The notes below the pieces were generated by a model that made no database searches, was not told where the DNA came from, and saw nothing but the letters and a program-made list of their open reading frames with translations. A stretch of 64,000 bases of DNA. Origin: Owenia fusiformis (Eukaryota > Annelida > Polychaeta > Sabellida > Oweniidae). The stretch is from NCBI GenBank assembly GCA_903813345.2, contig CAIIXF020000008.1, forward strand, positions 27,078,822-27,142,821, given 5' to 3'. Position 1 is the first letter of the stretch, and every line of letters begins with the position of its first letter. Below, in pieces: positions 46,048 through 57,797 of this stretch. The translations under genes were made by a program, and so were the position numbers.

Positions 46048-47624
46048 TAAATGACTAATGATTGGGCCCCTCATGTATGATCTGTACTCACATGACTTAA
46101 TAGCAAATGAAAAAAAACAACATATTGCTGCTCAATCTACTGCCAAAAGATGGCAGTACTAAAGTCATATGCCCTGGAGGGAACTTAACGTCCCATTAAA
46201 TGTCTCCACAACTCGATTACGTATTAATCCAGCCAGCACAGATATATGACAATGAGATTATAACCATGCCTGCAACTCTAACTATAGTGCAACTAAATAC
46301 GTACTTGACATTTATAGGCAAAGTGAAAACGTCACTTTAACAAATCAGTTGCTTCAAATCTCATTGGATTTATTGATTCAATGAGAAGTCTTAGAATGAA
46401 TACAAATGTTATCTCCATTTCCTTAACTCACTCATTGATGTACGTAATAGGCAAGTGGCCATTAAACCTATGGCTAAAGAACAATATTATGTGCTATACT
46501 TAAGGACTAACACAAAATAAGCTACCAAGATAACGGTTTTAACCCAGTATTTATTATGTAATAATCCACAATAAAACTTTACCATTTAATTGTTTTGGTT
46601 GTAAAAATGAGATTTTTTATCAATGATATCAATGTATATTGGAATCATCACGAACTACGTAAGAGCTGGCTTAGCATCTTTACTAATAAAATACAATCTG
46701 AATGGCAACCACAGCCCTAAAGGTTAATGCAATCTCTTCTCATTTTGATTTTAAAAATCTAAATAAAATGTCCATGTCTAACTACATTTTCTTAATTTTA
46801 ATTTTCCTAGTGACAAGAAATTAGATAACATTATGAAGAAAACATTTCCAACATTTAATTTTTCAAACCTGGCAGAAATTAGGCAATATAGGCAAATTAA
46901 ATGATTAGGCAAAATTACATTATTTCATCTAAAATTATTATGACAGAATAGTTAAACAAACTTATTTTTATTTCTTCTCCATATCATCCATATCAAAATA
47001 CAGTTATGTTAAACATATAACTGAACTGCTCTAGCCCAGTATAGAAAGTTAAAACCACATTGGTATGCATGAACTCTAGAACTGCTTGAAATCATAAAAA
47101 ACACAACCATAAAATGGTCGCTGATTACCAGAAATCATCACTTTGATTATAAAGATAAGTCGAGATGTAGATTCCTAAGCACAGCTGAGGTGTCTATGCT
47201 AGAACAATGTGCCATGCTTCACAGAATCTTTATCATTTAACTGTTTACTGCTTCCTTCAGCCAAAATTGAAGTGATAGTGTTATAACTGGAGGCAGGTGT
47301 GAGCCATGCTTCAATGATGAGATTAGCTCAAATTGAAAGAGTGGGATCATCCTTCAACTCGCAACGTTCACTGGGGTATGATGAACAATCAACACGTTCG
47401 TTTTCATGGTTACAAGCGTATCCATGGGGATATATCTGAACCTTTATGGATTTGGGTTTTTCACAAAGGTGTATGTGTTTTCATGTTCAGTGTGTTTATT
47501 CAAATTGCAAGGAGATTGTAAATACAACATATCTAAATGACCTTCAGGTTGAACATAGTACGTCAAATATATGTCATTTAAAGGTTTAGATTACAAGCAC
47601 AATAATAATATACATTGAAATTGA
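46048..47624. other. No feature recognised
   Basis: A frame at 47333-47521 opens on a TTG and not an ATG and shows no domain. Otherwise plain A+T-rich DNA. Confidence 0.5.
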
Positions 47625-48055
47625 GATTTTACCAGAAAACAAAACAATTAAAGAAGTAGAGTGGGTCAAAAATACTATTATCATACACCTTGTAATTTAG
47701 ATTTCACCAGAAAACAAAACAATCAAAGAAGTAGACTGGTTCAAAACTACTATTATCATACACCTTGTAATTGAGATTTCACCAGAAAACAAAACAATTA
47801 AAGAAGTAGACTGGTTCAAAACTACTATTATCATACACCTTGTAATAGAGATTTCACCAGAAAACAAAACAATTAAAGAAGTAGACTGGTTCAAAACTAC
47901 TATTATCATACACCTTGTAATAGAGATTTCACCAGAAAACAAAACAATTAAAGAAGTAGACTGGGTCAAAACTACTATTATCATACACCTTGTAATTTAG
48001 ATTTCACCAGAAAACAAAACGATTTAAGAAGTAGACTGGATTGAAACTACTATTA
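47625..48055 (+). repeat. 75-bp minisatellite, ~5.7 copies
   Basis: Starts at 47625 and 47700 and then every 75 bp, with units containing TTTCACCAGAAAACAAAACA, AGAAGTAGACTGGTTCAAAA and ACTACTATTATCATACACC. Units are nearly identical apart from AATTGAG/AATAGAG/AATTTAG variants at the junction. The 75-bp period is 25 codons, so the minus strand is open over four units as an artefact. Confidence 0.9.
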
Positions 48056-48400
48056 CTTCAAAGATACCACAAATCAAAGGAATTGTATAAGATACATGCA
48101 GCCATGCATACACATCTCACAGTATGCTTTATGAGTGAATAATGTTTACTGGCTAACAGACACCATTATCGTAAACCTCGCTGAATCTTTGCTCTTTACG
48201 CCTCTAAATAAAACTTGCTTGAAGTTCATTATAGAGCGTTACAAAGTGGTTACTGAGGAGATAAGTCTCTCATCTTGTGTGAACTCAAAACTATTTTTAC
48301 CCACCTACATACAGTTCTCAGGGAGAAAAATTATGTCTTTCTTACAACATGTCCAGTCTTATGTACATTACAACTACAGTCAACTAAGAAAGCATAGAAA
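48056..48400. other. No feature recognised
   Basis: Spacer between arrays; a 93-codon frame at 48135-48416 has no known similarity. Confidence 0.45.
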
Positions 48401-48625
48401 GACAGGACTGAGATAATACAAAGTACAGAATGAACAAAGAGGACTGAGATAATGCGAGGCACAGAATGAACAAAGACAGGACTGAGATAATGTGAGGCAC
48501 AGAATGAGCAAAGACAGGACTGAGATAATGTGAGGCACAGAATGAACAAAGACAGGACTGAGATAATGTGAGGCACAGAATGATCGAAGACAGGACTCTG
48601 AGGACTGGCATAATGTGAGGCAGGC
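48401..48625 (+). repeat. 38-bp minisatellite, ~6 copies
   Basis: GGACTGAGATAAT recurs at 48405, 48441, 48479, 48517 and 48555, with units containing GTGAGGCACAGAATGAACAA. The last unit at 48593 is altered by a small TGAGGACTGG insertion. Because 38 is not a multiple of three, all three minus-strand frames read the same repeat in turn, giving three overlapping open frames. This shows they are not genes. Confidence 0.9.
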
Positions 48626-48835
48626 AGTCATAATGGTTTTCCATCAGGTTGTTTCTCGGAGGAGAAATATTGATAACGTATAGCTTGCAATTAGATAATA
48701 TTATTATTTCACGCTTGGTCTACTATTTATAGCTACTGCCTGCTGCTTAAAATACAAAGCAGATAACCACAATTTCAGAATTCCCAAGTGTACATCCATC
48801 ACTTAAAATCTTAGGTGGTGACTTGGGAGTACATA
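48626..48835. other. Spacer with a short inverted pair
   Basis: TCCCAAGT (48782-48789) and ACTTGGGA (48821-48828) are inverted across about 30 bp, just before the purine tract. Confidence 0.5.
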
Positions 48836-49072
48836 AAAGGTAGAGAGAGAAAAGAGGGAGAGGAAAGAGTGGAAGGGATAGAGACAGGGAGACGAGAGAG
48901 AGGAAGGGGGAGAGAGACAGGGAGATAAGAGAAGGGAGGCGGGAAGATGAGAAAAGGGGAAGGGAGGCAGGGAGAGGAGAGAGAGGGGAGGCAGGAAGAT
49001 GAGAGAGAGGAAGGGGGAGGGAGAGGAGAGAAAGGGAGGGAAAGAAGGAGGGAGGGGGAAATTGAGAGAGAC
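48836..49072 (+). repeat. Polypurine (GA-rich) tract, ~235 bp
   Basis: Almost every base on the plus strand is G or A, with isolated T and C only. Rough internal units of GGGAGGCAGGAAGATGAGA recur (48935, 48990). Such tracts can adopt triplex (H-DNA) structures. The open frames on both strands (Arg/Glu/Gly on plus; Ser/Leu/Pro on minus) are low-complexity artefacts. Confidence 0.9.
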
Positions 49073-49875
49073 ACTGTAAAACAACCAGATAGAGTGTTAT
49101 TTACCTTCTCAAATACAATATCTCCAAATTGACCAGTGATATCACATCAAATAAGGATGCATTAATGTCGAAATTCTTCAATCTTATAAAAGGCGCTTCG
49201 CCCACTTAGCTTGTGCCGGACCATACTAAGTACTTACAGAGATAATTACCACATTCAGCTTAAATATTTATTGGATTCTGCACATAAGTGGGACTTTCAG
49301 GAATGGTGTGAGCCAAATTCTGAAACTGACAATTATTAAGAAATTGATCAACTGATACTACTTTTAAAACAGCAATTCAATTTGTAATTTACATTCAGCA
49401 TTATTGTTAATGACTTGATATTCATCCGTCATGGGATATATAAAGGACGTTACATATCCATTAATCCTTTGGGTGTATTAACTCCAAGCAACACAATCTT
49501 AAAATAAGCCATTTGAATGCACAAGGCTGTCCGGTGATATAACGATCGAGGGATAGCTACATAGATCAACTGTTGTTATGGTAACAAAACATGATGCCAA
49601 CTTGTTCGATGGTTCCACAATGGTGTGTTTAAATGTTATCAACGATTTGCAGCAATTCCATTGTCATAAGTCAAATCACATTTAATTGAAAATAGCTCAC
49701 ATATTTCGCGATAATCACCAAGCCTTTAGACCCGAGCATCCCAGGAGAGACATTATGAGCGATGATGAATATTGTGAACAAAATGTTAAGCGGAGTTAAA
49801 TTGAATTAAACTCCTCAATCATAAAATAATTCAACAGAAATCCAGAATTATGTTACAGTAAGCTAATCCCCACAC
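49073..49875. other. No feature recognised
   Basis: A+T-rich spacer. Confidence 0.5.
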
Positions 49876-49915
49876 CTCTTGGTATGAACACTTTTCTCGT
49901 CCCAATTTTATTGTC
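49876..49915 (+). mobile_element. Subfamily E2 fragment
   Basis: CACACCTCTTGGTATGAACA then CTTTTCTCGTCCCA resembles parts of the E2 copy at 26748. Very short. Confidence 0.45.
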
Positions 49916-49934
49916 GCCCAATAACTCATAAACA

Positions 49935-50025
49935 AAGGATTAATATGCACAATGTCACCACATACCATTTGTTACAGATGCTGAACACCAGATGCCAACA
50001 GCCAAACGCCATCAGAGATTTTCAG
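49935..50025 (+). mobile_element. Family B element, 5' part
   Basis: TGTCACCACATACCATTTGT and TACAGATGCTGAACACCAGA match the left half of family B. The right arm is missing. Confidence 0.7.
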
Positions 50026-50372
50026 ATATTTATACTGCAATAAACAGATAAGATTAAATACAGAGAGCTTAGACGAACTGATGTAAACGATATTGGGTGA
50101 AAACAAAAGACAGGCTAACATCCCTCCCAACAGAATGAGTGAATTATACCTATTAAACTCATCATCTATTTCACGTGATTATCTTATCTCTAGAATATAG
50201 CTACACGGAACTCATCTCCGGCTATAATAAGTGCTATCTCTAAACGCTCAGGTTTCTATTGAAGTGAAATAACGGCATCCATATTCCAGCACCAGTCACA
50301 CTTCATCATTGCTAAACTAGATGTTTCTCAACTCCTTGTCTGAAGTGGTTACAATTGTGGAAATCAGTTCTT
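50026..50372. other. No feature recognised
   Basis: Spacer. Confidence 0.4.
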
Positions 50373-50600
50373 CAGGTTTCTAAAATTTGATTCCTGAAAT
50401 CAATTGGGGTTTCTAAAATTTGATTCCTAAAATCAAGATCAGATGAACGTTAACAGAAACCTTAGTCCATTGTTCTCTTATTATGACATCATTATTTCCA
50501 TGGTTACAACGATTGTTTTAGGAATTTTCATAATTTTACAGAGTCTCTAATAATGACCCCTAAGTTTCTAAAATGTGATTCCTGAAGACCTGCTATTCCC
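50373..50600 (+). repeat. TTTCTAAAATTTGATTCCTG repeat, three copies
   Basis: Two adjacent 33-bp copies (50375-50440), each with an internal GATTCCT..AAATC inverted pair, and a third partial copy near 50571-50592. Confidence 0.7.
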
Positions 50601-50934
50601 GCTATTGACTAAATAAAGTTCAACAAATTCCGATATATAGAAAGAATGTTACATTGGTAATGAATGCTTGACTGAGAGCTCGCTTCAGGCATAAACATAT
50701 TACATGTGTATACAAGGCAGAAAAAATTGGCTTAAATAGATAGTTGACAGATTATCCCATTCTTCACCACTGGGTCACAGCTGCCACAGCTATTACAACA
50801 GCTATTGAAAAAGACATATCTCCTTCAGCTAAGGATGAATTACTCAGTCATGAGTTTTGTCTATATGACCCAATGGCCCACGTATACAACTTTGCAATAT
50901 GCTAATATGTGCATTATACAGTAGGGGTATGCAA
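50601..50934. other. No feature recognised
   Basis: Spacer. Confidence 0.4.
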
Positions 50935-51008
50935 GATATGTAATATGATAATGCAGCATATGTAATATGATAATGCAACATATGTAATATGATAATGCAA
51001 CATATGCA
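50935..51008 (+). repeat. 22-bp tandem repeat, ~3.4 copies
   Basis: Units of CATATGTAATATGATAATGC plus two bases; nearly identical. Confidence 0.85.
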
Positions 51009-51118
51009 CCAATGGGTCTGAGAATTGCAAAAGAAGTCCAATTTAATTGAGATCATAAATCAAGAAAAAGATGCAACAGAAACGAGACACATCTATAATT
51101 GAAATTTCTGAATATTGG

Positions 51119-51275
51119 TTGAGATGACACCATATATACTAGTGATCAAATGGTAGATTGAGATGACATCATGCATATTAGTGAACAAGAATTAGGTCAA
51201 TATGACAACATTCACATAGGTTATCAAGAAATATGTTGAGATGACACCATACATATTAATCATCAAATCAAGAAG
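51119..51275 (+). repeat. Tandem repeat, ~39-bp unit, 4 diverged copies
   Basis: TTGAGATGACACCATATATA-like units begin at about 51119, 51158, 51197 and 51236, with substantial divergence. Confidence 0.75.
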
Positions 51276-52689
51276 TAGGGATCAAAAACAGGAAAATAAG
51301 ATAACAAAATAAAAATTGGTGAGATTGTTAGGTTGTTTTCGTTGATAATATATTTGATTAAGTGGCTGAACCACCACAAAGTCGTAAGCAGCAGAAGTTC
51401 CAAAATCTACGAAGTGTGGATCTTACCTAGAATTTTACTTTGTTGGTACATAATTTAACAGAAAAGACGGGTTCTATCACAGTCTACTGATGCTACTCTC
51501 CATTATGAATTAAACATTTTTTGTAGAGCAGGATCAGCATTAAAGACATTGCCCTTTCAAGTGAGCCTGAAGAAAAACACAATTTCCTGGTGCAGTCTCG
51601 GGTAACAAAAAGTCAAAGTGAAACGGAGCTGATTGCCCTACTTAACTCAAGTAGTCAAGAGCCTGGCATTAAGCAACAACAAGAGAAAACCCATGAAGGA
51701 TTTCCTATCTGTAAGGCTGTATTTGATAGACATGGTTGAAAATGTCTAATTAAATAGGAGATTGATGTCACTTAGGGGTACTGACATTGAATTCAAATTG
51801 AATATTGACCAGCCAATTTCTGCATTGTATAATTAGGAGATGGTTCACTCTTGAAAATGAGAATACAATGTTATATATAAAATGTATAAAATCATACCAT
51901 ATACAGTTGCTAGATTTATGAGAAGAGCTAAGCCGTCGCAATAAATTGATAATAAGAAAAAATGAGACAATTATCACAGATAATGGCCTATATATAATAT
52001 AATGACCTACGCAAGCATAACATAATTCATTCACTGATTCAAATATATTTGTAGACAAAGCATGAGAGCAGAGCATAATACAATTTTAGGTGGTTCTTCC
52101 ACCAACCATATCATTTTCTGCCCTTTAGCATACAAGGATCAAATTGCTTAGAAACTAATAGGTATTCTTTATCTATTGCCGATAGAGGGAGGAAATATAG
52201 TAATGGGCGTAGGGCTATATTTTGGCTTGGTACACCCACTTAGGGATGTCTGATTGCATGGCTGTAGCCGTGTATCTTTGGGGATCCTGGGGTATGCTCC
52301 CCAGATAAAATCTTTTACTCTGCGAGGTAGACAGACCCTTATGCTCCCTTTGGTATATAAAAGAAAATGTAACCAATGAGAGATGTGACGAACATCTCTT
52401 TATATTTAACCTAAAGGTAGCTCGGTGCAATTATAAAAATGTATATAAATATATGTTGAAACGAGAGAAAGCCAATATAATGCAACCATCTGATACCTTT
52501 AAAACTTGGGTGTGGCACAGCTAGAATAACAGAAAACAATCTCATCATTTTATAAATGTCAGGATTCTATTTAGAAATTGTATTCGATTTCATTGCTATA
52601 TCACATCATGATTACTTACTTAACTCAGTTTTATTAGGTTTCATTTAATTTGCCAAGCACGTTTCTTCAAATCCCTGCAAAGCAAAGGA
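51276..52689. other. No feature recognised
   Basis: A+T-rich; a 102-codon minus-strand frame (51768-52076) has no known similarity. Confidence 0.5.
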
Positions 52690-52834
52690 ACAAGGTATTA
52701 TCATGCAAAATGTCACCACCTGCCATTTGTTACAGTTGCTGACCACCAATCTCTGAATGCCGAACACCAACCACTGTTCATCAAAAAGTTGGAGACTTTA
52801 ACAACATGTCAACACTTGTGGTGGGGACATAAAA
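52690..52834 (+). mobile_element. Family B element, full length
   Basis: The left ATGTCACCACCTGCCA and right TGTGGTGGGGACATAAA form inverted arms. The middle keeps TTTGTTACAG, ACCACCAATC and GTTGGAGACTTTAACAACAT. Confidence 0.8.
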
Positions 52835-53366
52835 ATTATACTCGAGGATGGTCAAAATAATATATTTTACTCAGGGAACCCAACAGTTGCCAAAATCCCC
52901 CCTCCCCAGTATAACCAACCAACTTATTTCAAATAGATCACTCTGACCAAATCATTATGTCATATCTTAGATGGAAATGAGTATATATTGCTGTTATCCA
53001 TCCCTCCAAGTGTTATCTTTATAAAATACTTTCTAATTCTGCCCCTGGTTTATTATCCTATATACTCAGTGTTATGACATTGGAGTAGACATTTCAGTTA
53101 TTAATAAATCACACTAACATAGACCCGCCAGTAACAAGAACATACCCAAAAATAAAATCTTATATAATGGTATTTGTATATTTGGTATGAAGATAAGTTC
53201 TTTAGTTCTAATGGCTTGCTCTATTGCCTAATTAATAAACTATATGAAGTTTACATATTTTTTATAGGTTTGTATGTTTCATTGGTGCTTGTAGTGTTTT
53301 TGTTATTCTAATGTTGCCCTTTGTGCTTTCTCATAGATCTGAAGCTGAACATCTTCATCAAATTTA
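52835..53366. other. No feature recognised
   Basis: Spacer. Confidence 0.4.
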
Positions 53367-53520
53367 TTCCCAAGTGGGTGCAAAATTCTCATTTTCACAA
53401 CTCAGACCAAAGTTGGTCAAATATGCCCATTTTTCATGATTTTTCTCATTTTCAACTGGCTGCAAACCTGTTTTTAAAATCTCATGTGGGTGCTGCACCC
53501 ACTTGATATAATGCTAGGGA
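53367..53520 (+). mobile_element. Family F element, internally deleted
   Basis: CCAAGTGGGTGCAAAATTCT, TTGGTCAAATATGCCC and AAATCTCATGTGGGTGCTGC match family F. The middle GTGCAAATGGATTTTCAGG block is missing compared with 1893. Confidence 0.75.
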
Positions 53521-53740
53521 GATCTCCTATTAGCGTGGCATTTCACTGTATTACAATCATGTGTGTATATAGGCTACTGGCCAGCATGCAGCACCCCTTA
53601 CCTTGATCTAACAGCATGTAAGACTATAGATCAGATAGATTACATCCTTCCTGATAGGATCTGCCAACTGACTGCAATATTTCATTACGTACATAAATAG
53701 ATTAATAGCAACTATGGATTTATTCATGGTACCAATGGAC
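53521..53740. other. Spacer
   Basis: No feature recognised between family F and the next array. Confidence 0.4.
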
Positions 53741-53990
53741 TGTTTTCTAACACCAATGAATTATTCTGTATCACCAATGGATTGTTTTCTAACACCAATG
53801 AATTATTCTGTATCACCAATGGATTGTTTTCTAACACCAATGAATTATTCTGTATCACCAATGGATTGTTTTCTAACACCAATGAATTATTCTGTATCAC
53901 CAATGGATTGTTTTCTAACACCAATGAATTATTCTGTATCACCAATGGATTGTTTTCTAACACCTACGAATTGATTTTTAACACCTATGC
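53741..53990 (+). repeat. 42-bp minisatellite, ~6 copies (dimer of 21-mers)
   Basis: TGTTTTCTAACACCAATGAA recurs every 42 bp at 53741, 53783, 53825, 53867, 53909 and 53951. Each unit is itself two related 21-bp halves (TTCTAACACCAATGAAT and CTGTATCACCAATGGAT). Diverged halves continue to about 54080. The period keeps two plus-strand frames and one minus-strand frame open at once, so no frame is favoured as coding. Confidence 0.9.
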
Positions 53991-54221
53991 ATTTGTCCCT
54001 AACCCCAATTGATTGTTTTCTAACATCATTAAAAATTACTATTTGTTATCACCAATGAATTGTTTTCTAACTCCAATGAATTGTTAACACCTATCGTGTC
54101 TATTGGTTGGACAGAAGATTAGATATCTAAATCAGGAGAGCTCTGGATTTTGATCAGACATAAAAAGTATAGATCTCTCCCAACATATCTGAGTCTATCA
54201 ATCTGACAGAAGATCAATATC
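53991..54221. other. Degenerate edge of the 42-bp array, then plain DNA
   Basis: TTGTTTTCTAAC words persist to about 54085. Nothing else recognised. Confidence 0.5.
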
Positions 54222-54432
54222 CAGTCATTGATCTCCTCAGTATTAAAACAAGTAGGCGCTGCACCCACCTGTGATTTTAAAAACAGGTTTGCACTTGCAC
54301 CCACCTGAAAATCCATTTGCACCCACTTGAAAATAAGAAAAATCATGAAAAATAGGCATATTTTGACCAATTTTGGGCTGGATTGTAAAAATGAGAATTT
54401 TGCACCCACTTGAGAAAAAATCTTGTAGAGAA
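54222..54432 (-). mobile_element. Family F element, inverted, full length
   Basis: Reads GCGCTGCACCCACCTGTG, CACCCACCTGAAAATCCATT, TTGCACCCACTTGAAAAT, CATATTTTGACCAATTTTGG, TTTTGCACCCACTTGAG. This is the most complete copy. The 96-codon minus-strand frame over it is not conserved in the other copies. Confidence 0.8.
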
Positions 54433-55470
54433 CGCTACTGCAGTCATTGATAAGAGAGACAGTTATGAATCTCTAGCAATACGACAGTAGCTATCAATTT
54501 GATAATTAAAGACATGTTCACAGTGGCATGGCACAGTTCATTAATTGAATCAAGGCAAGAAGGTGGGAATAATTCAACTCAAAAGATCAGACTATAGTAA
54601 ATGCATTTTATGTTTAGTCCTTTGGTGTAAAAGATATGAATCCATCTTTTTGTATTCTTATTGATAAACCAACAGCTTTGAGAAACTATGTTAAACTATT
54701 ATTGCAATAACCAAGAATGTCAAAATGAGGCTTTGATAATGTGACATCATTTGAAATTGCAGTCAACGATCCTTCAAACGAGTCTGAATATAGACTGATA
54801 AATATCATCAATGCAAAACACAATTAGCTTGGTATAATTACAACAGCTGAGAGTGACAATGATACACTGAGTCGGAATAAATCAAGTTTAATAGAACAAT
54901 CAAGAACTTGCATGCCTTCTGCGTTGTTCATGAGAAATCTGTGTTTAGATGATAACTGATGCAATCTCACATCACTGGAGATGGATGGATTCATAAAGGG
55001 CATCAGGACGCAATGACCGAGTTATACGCTATACTTGTAACCTTACGACGTTAAATCTCTCATAGAAAGTGATAGAACTATAAACAGCTTCTCGGGAGGT
55101 TTTTCAACCACGTTATATAATTGGAATCACTAAGAAATCGTGACACAATTTAACGAGATCTTTCGATAAAATGAGAGGCTGTTTGGTAGGAAGATAAATG
55201 GCACCTGTGTTCAGGATACCATGAATCTAACTCTTACGTTTTATCAATTAGATCCATGGAGCAGAGAGATACTTTGCTCAGGTTCTGATCTTAAAATGTT
55301 TTTGCAATTGAAAATGTCGATTGGGAGTTATCTAATTAGAATAATGTTCCACAGCTTTCCTTGTAGTTGTCTAAGTGAGTCTAACACCTTTCAGTTGTGT
55401 AAGGATGGAATTAATCTCTGCTTTACAAAATAAACTTGACTTAACCTAAGCTAAGCTGGTACTGGCTGTG
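54433..55470. other. No feature recognised
   Basis: A+T-rich spacer; a 70-codon frame at 55221-55433 has no known similarity. Confidence 0.5.
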
Positions 55471-56040
55471 ATGCAATGAGAGAGCCTAGAAGGTCTGCAG
55501 CTCAAGTTTACCATGTTTACCCTGTTATGCAATTAGAGAGTCGAAAAGGTCTACTTCTCAATGATCAAGCATTTTTACTCAACCACTCACCACTCTACCA
55601 ATGTTACGCATTGAGAGAGCCTAAAAGGTCTACTACTCAAGCATGTTTACCAATGTTATGCAATGAGAGAGCCTAAAAGGTCTACTACTCAAGCATATTT
55701 ACCAATGTTATGCAATTAGAGAGCTGAAAAGGTCTACTTCTCAATGATGTTTGCACATTATGCATTGAGAGAGCCTAAAAGGTCTACTACTCAAGCATGT
55801 TTACCAATGTTATGCATTGAGAGAGCCTAAAAGGTCTACTACTCAAACATATTTAGAATGTTATGCAATAAGAGAGCCTAAAAGGTCTACTGCTCATTGA
55901 TATTTGCCTGTGATGCTTGAGCTTAAAAGATGCAGCTCAAGCATATTTACCATATATTATGCTATGAGAGAGCCTATTAAGTCTTAACCACCTTCAAGGA
56001 TCTTAACCTGTGATGTACTGAGAGAAACTCAAAAGTCTAC
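55471..56040 (+). repeat. Minisatellite, ~50-bp unit, ~11 copies
   Basis: Units contain GAGAGAGCCTAAAAGGTCTA, CTACTCAAGCATGTTTACC and AATGTTATGCAAT. Unit length varies from about 45 to 80 bp, and some units read AGAGTCGAAAAGG or AGAGCTGAAAAGG. Divergence rises toward both ends. Confidence 0.85.
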
Positions 56041-57797
56041 CTAGAGCCAGCTATTTCAACTGCTCAAGGATTCCAAAACAAAATACATTCACCATAATGT
56101 TTTTTACCTAATTTACTATTATGTTTGTTCAAACAGTCTTCTATTTGGTTTTCATATTTCATTTGAAACCTTTTTATGCTTTAAGGTCAAACTTTACCTT
56201 TGGGAGGAAAAATTCAAGTCTGAAAATGGAGGGATCAGTTGATGGTAAATAAAATATAATTTGTGGGAAAATAATTCAGTTCTACAAAGGTTAATAGTGT
56301 TAAACTAGAGAAGAACTCTACTTTAGATTGTGATCATAAAACTATCATAGAAGCCAGGAAACATTAATTTTGGCAAAATATCGCCATGGCAAAGAGCAGC
56401 TCCATGTTTTTATATCACACTTTGACAATGATTGATGCCCTTAATAAAACAGAATAAGTGATAGCACATCCGGGTGTGATTAAAAGTTGATTCTACACAG
56501 ACCAAAATCTGATCTTATAATCTTTGAAGAAAAAATGATTTGACAGTGAACATGCCAGAAGATGGTATTTCTGATGATCTTGATATACATTTGGAAAGGT
56601 CTATCCATCTCTTAAAAGAGGATGAGGACTAGTTGTCTAGGTAGGTCAGATAACAAGAAAAACATAGTTAGAACTGGCCATCTCCTTTAGTGTATTTCTC
56701 TATGTTATAACACCTTTCTCAATAGCTGCTTTCTAATAATAGCAACTTCCCCAGTGATCATGTAGAGCTTCAGTCATTATTAATAATATACACAGGGAAC
56801 AGTTGTAGCCTTCATAAACCACAAAATCATTATTAAAAATGCAGTAAATAAGTCAGAGAAAACAAAATGTTTTGAGCCAGTAAGTCTAATTGAAGAACAT
56901 GCAATTTTTGTACAATGCATAGCAAAAGATAATGATGCTATCGTGATCGCTAACAATCGTATATACCGCTAAAAATGGTATTTAATCAAATCGCATTGAT
57001 CAACCAACAACACACAGATCTAATGTCTAACTTGAATGTTCTCTAAAAAAGCAAGTGTGTATAAACTGAACTAAATAATGTTGTTTTAACCTTCTACTCT
57101 GAGCTGGTTGAGAAGATGAAGGGAGTGTATAATGGTATATTGATACAACAGAGTGTTCCCTTGTGTCTATTTTACAGGCGGAAAATGGAAAAATATTGTT
57201 ATAATGGTAGCTAGTTAAAATAGCAAACTCTCTCTGCTGGGAGTACCATTTCAACACAAATCTTTTGAGCAGAGATTACCAACATGATAAATCACTCAGG
57301 TGTAACGTATCAAGAATAATATTTCTCAGACATCGATCTCAACTGATTTAGTTTCATTTAAGGTAGTTCCACACTCACACAAATGCTCAAAACAAATTGT
57401 TAGAGAAATTTCACTGAAATGCTTATTTTTGTACACTACACTCTACCAATTCATGTAAACATCCACATATATATAATGTGTAAGATATCACTTATATCAT
57501 CAATTGTCTGAAATCAAAAACATGAAAACTACCCAAAAAGATGCATATGTGCCTTAAAGCATTTTGAATTTTATATGCTGATGCATGGGAAAGTTAGATA
57601 CCCTATCTCTTACAAGACAAAGGTTGTACATTAAGGTGTGATGAATACGAGGAATGTACATCTTTCACTTGGTTCATAATTATCCCCTGGTTTGCTCTAA
57701 GTGCCCCTTGACTCTGCAAGATAAAGACAGTTAGCTGAACATCAAACTTTACCCCAAATGCAAAGGTTAGTAATTAGTTACCTCTGAATATTGAAGA
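56041..57797. other. No feature recognised
   Basis: Long plain A+T-rich stretch with only short chance frames. Confidence 0.5.

Noticed and set aside
47333-47521. 62-codon frame with a His/Arg-rich start
   Set aside because: It opens on TTG and not ATG, has no domain, and its length is expected by chance.
47697-47984. 95-codon minus-strand frame with a 25-residue hydrophobic repeat
   Set aside because: Explained by the 75-bp period of the array; flanking units contain stops in the same frame.
48331-48644. Three overlapping Ser/Cys/Leu-rich minus-strand frames
   Set aside because: All three frames read the same 38-bp unit in turn, which is the behaviour of a non-coding tandem array.
48803-49132. 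Pro/Ser/Leu-rich and Arg/Glu-rich frames on opposite strands
   Set aside because: Low-complexity translation of a polypurine tract.
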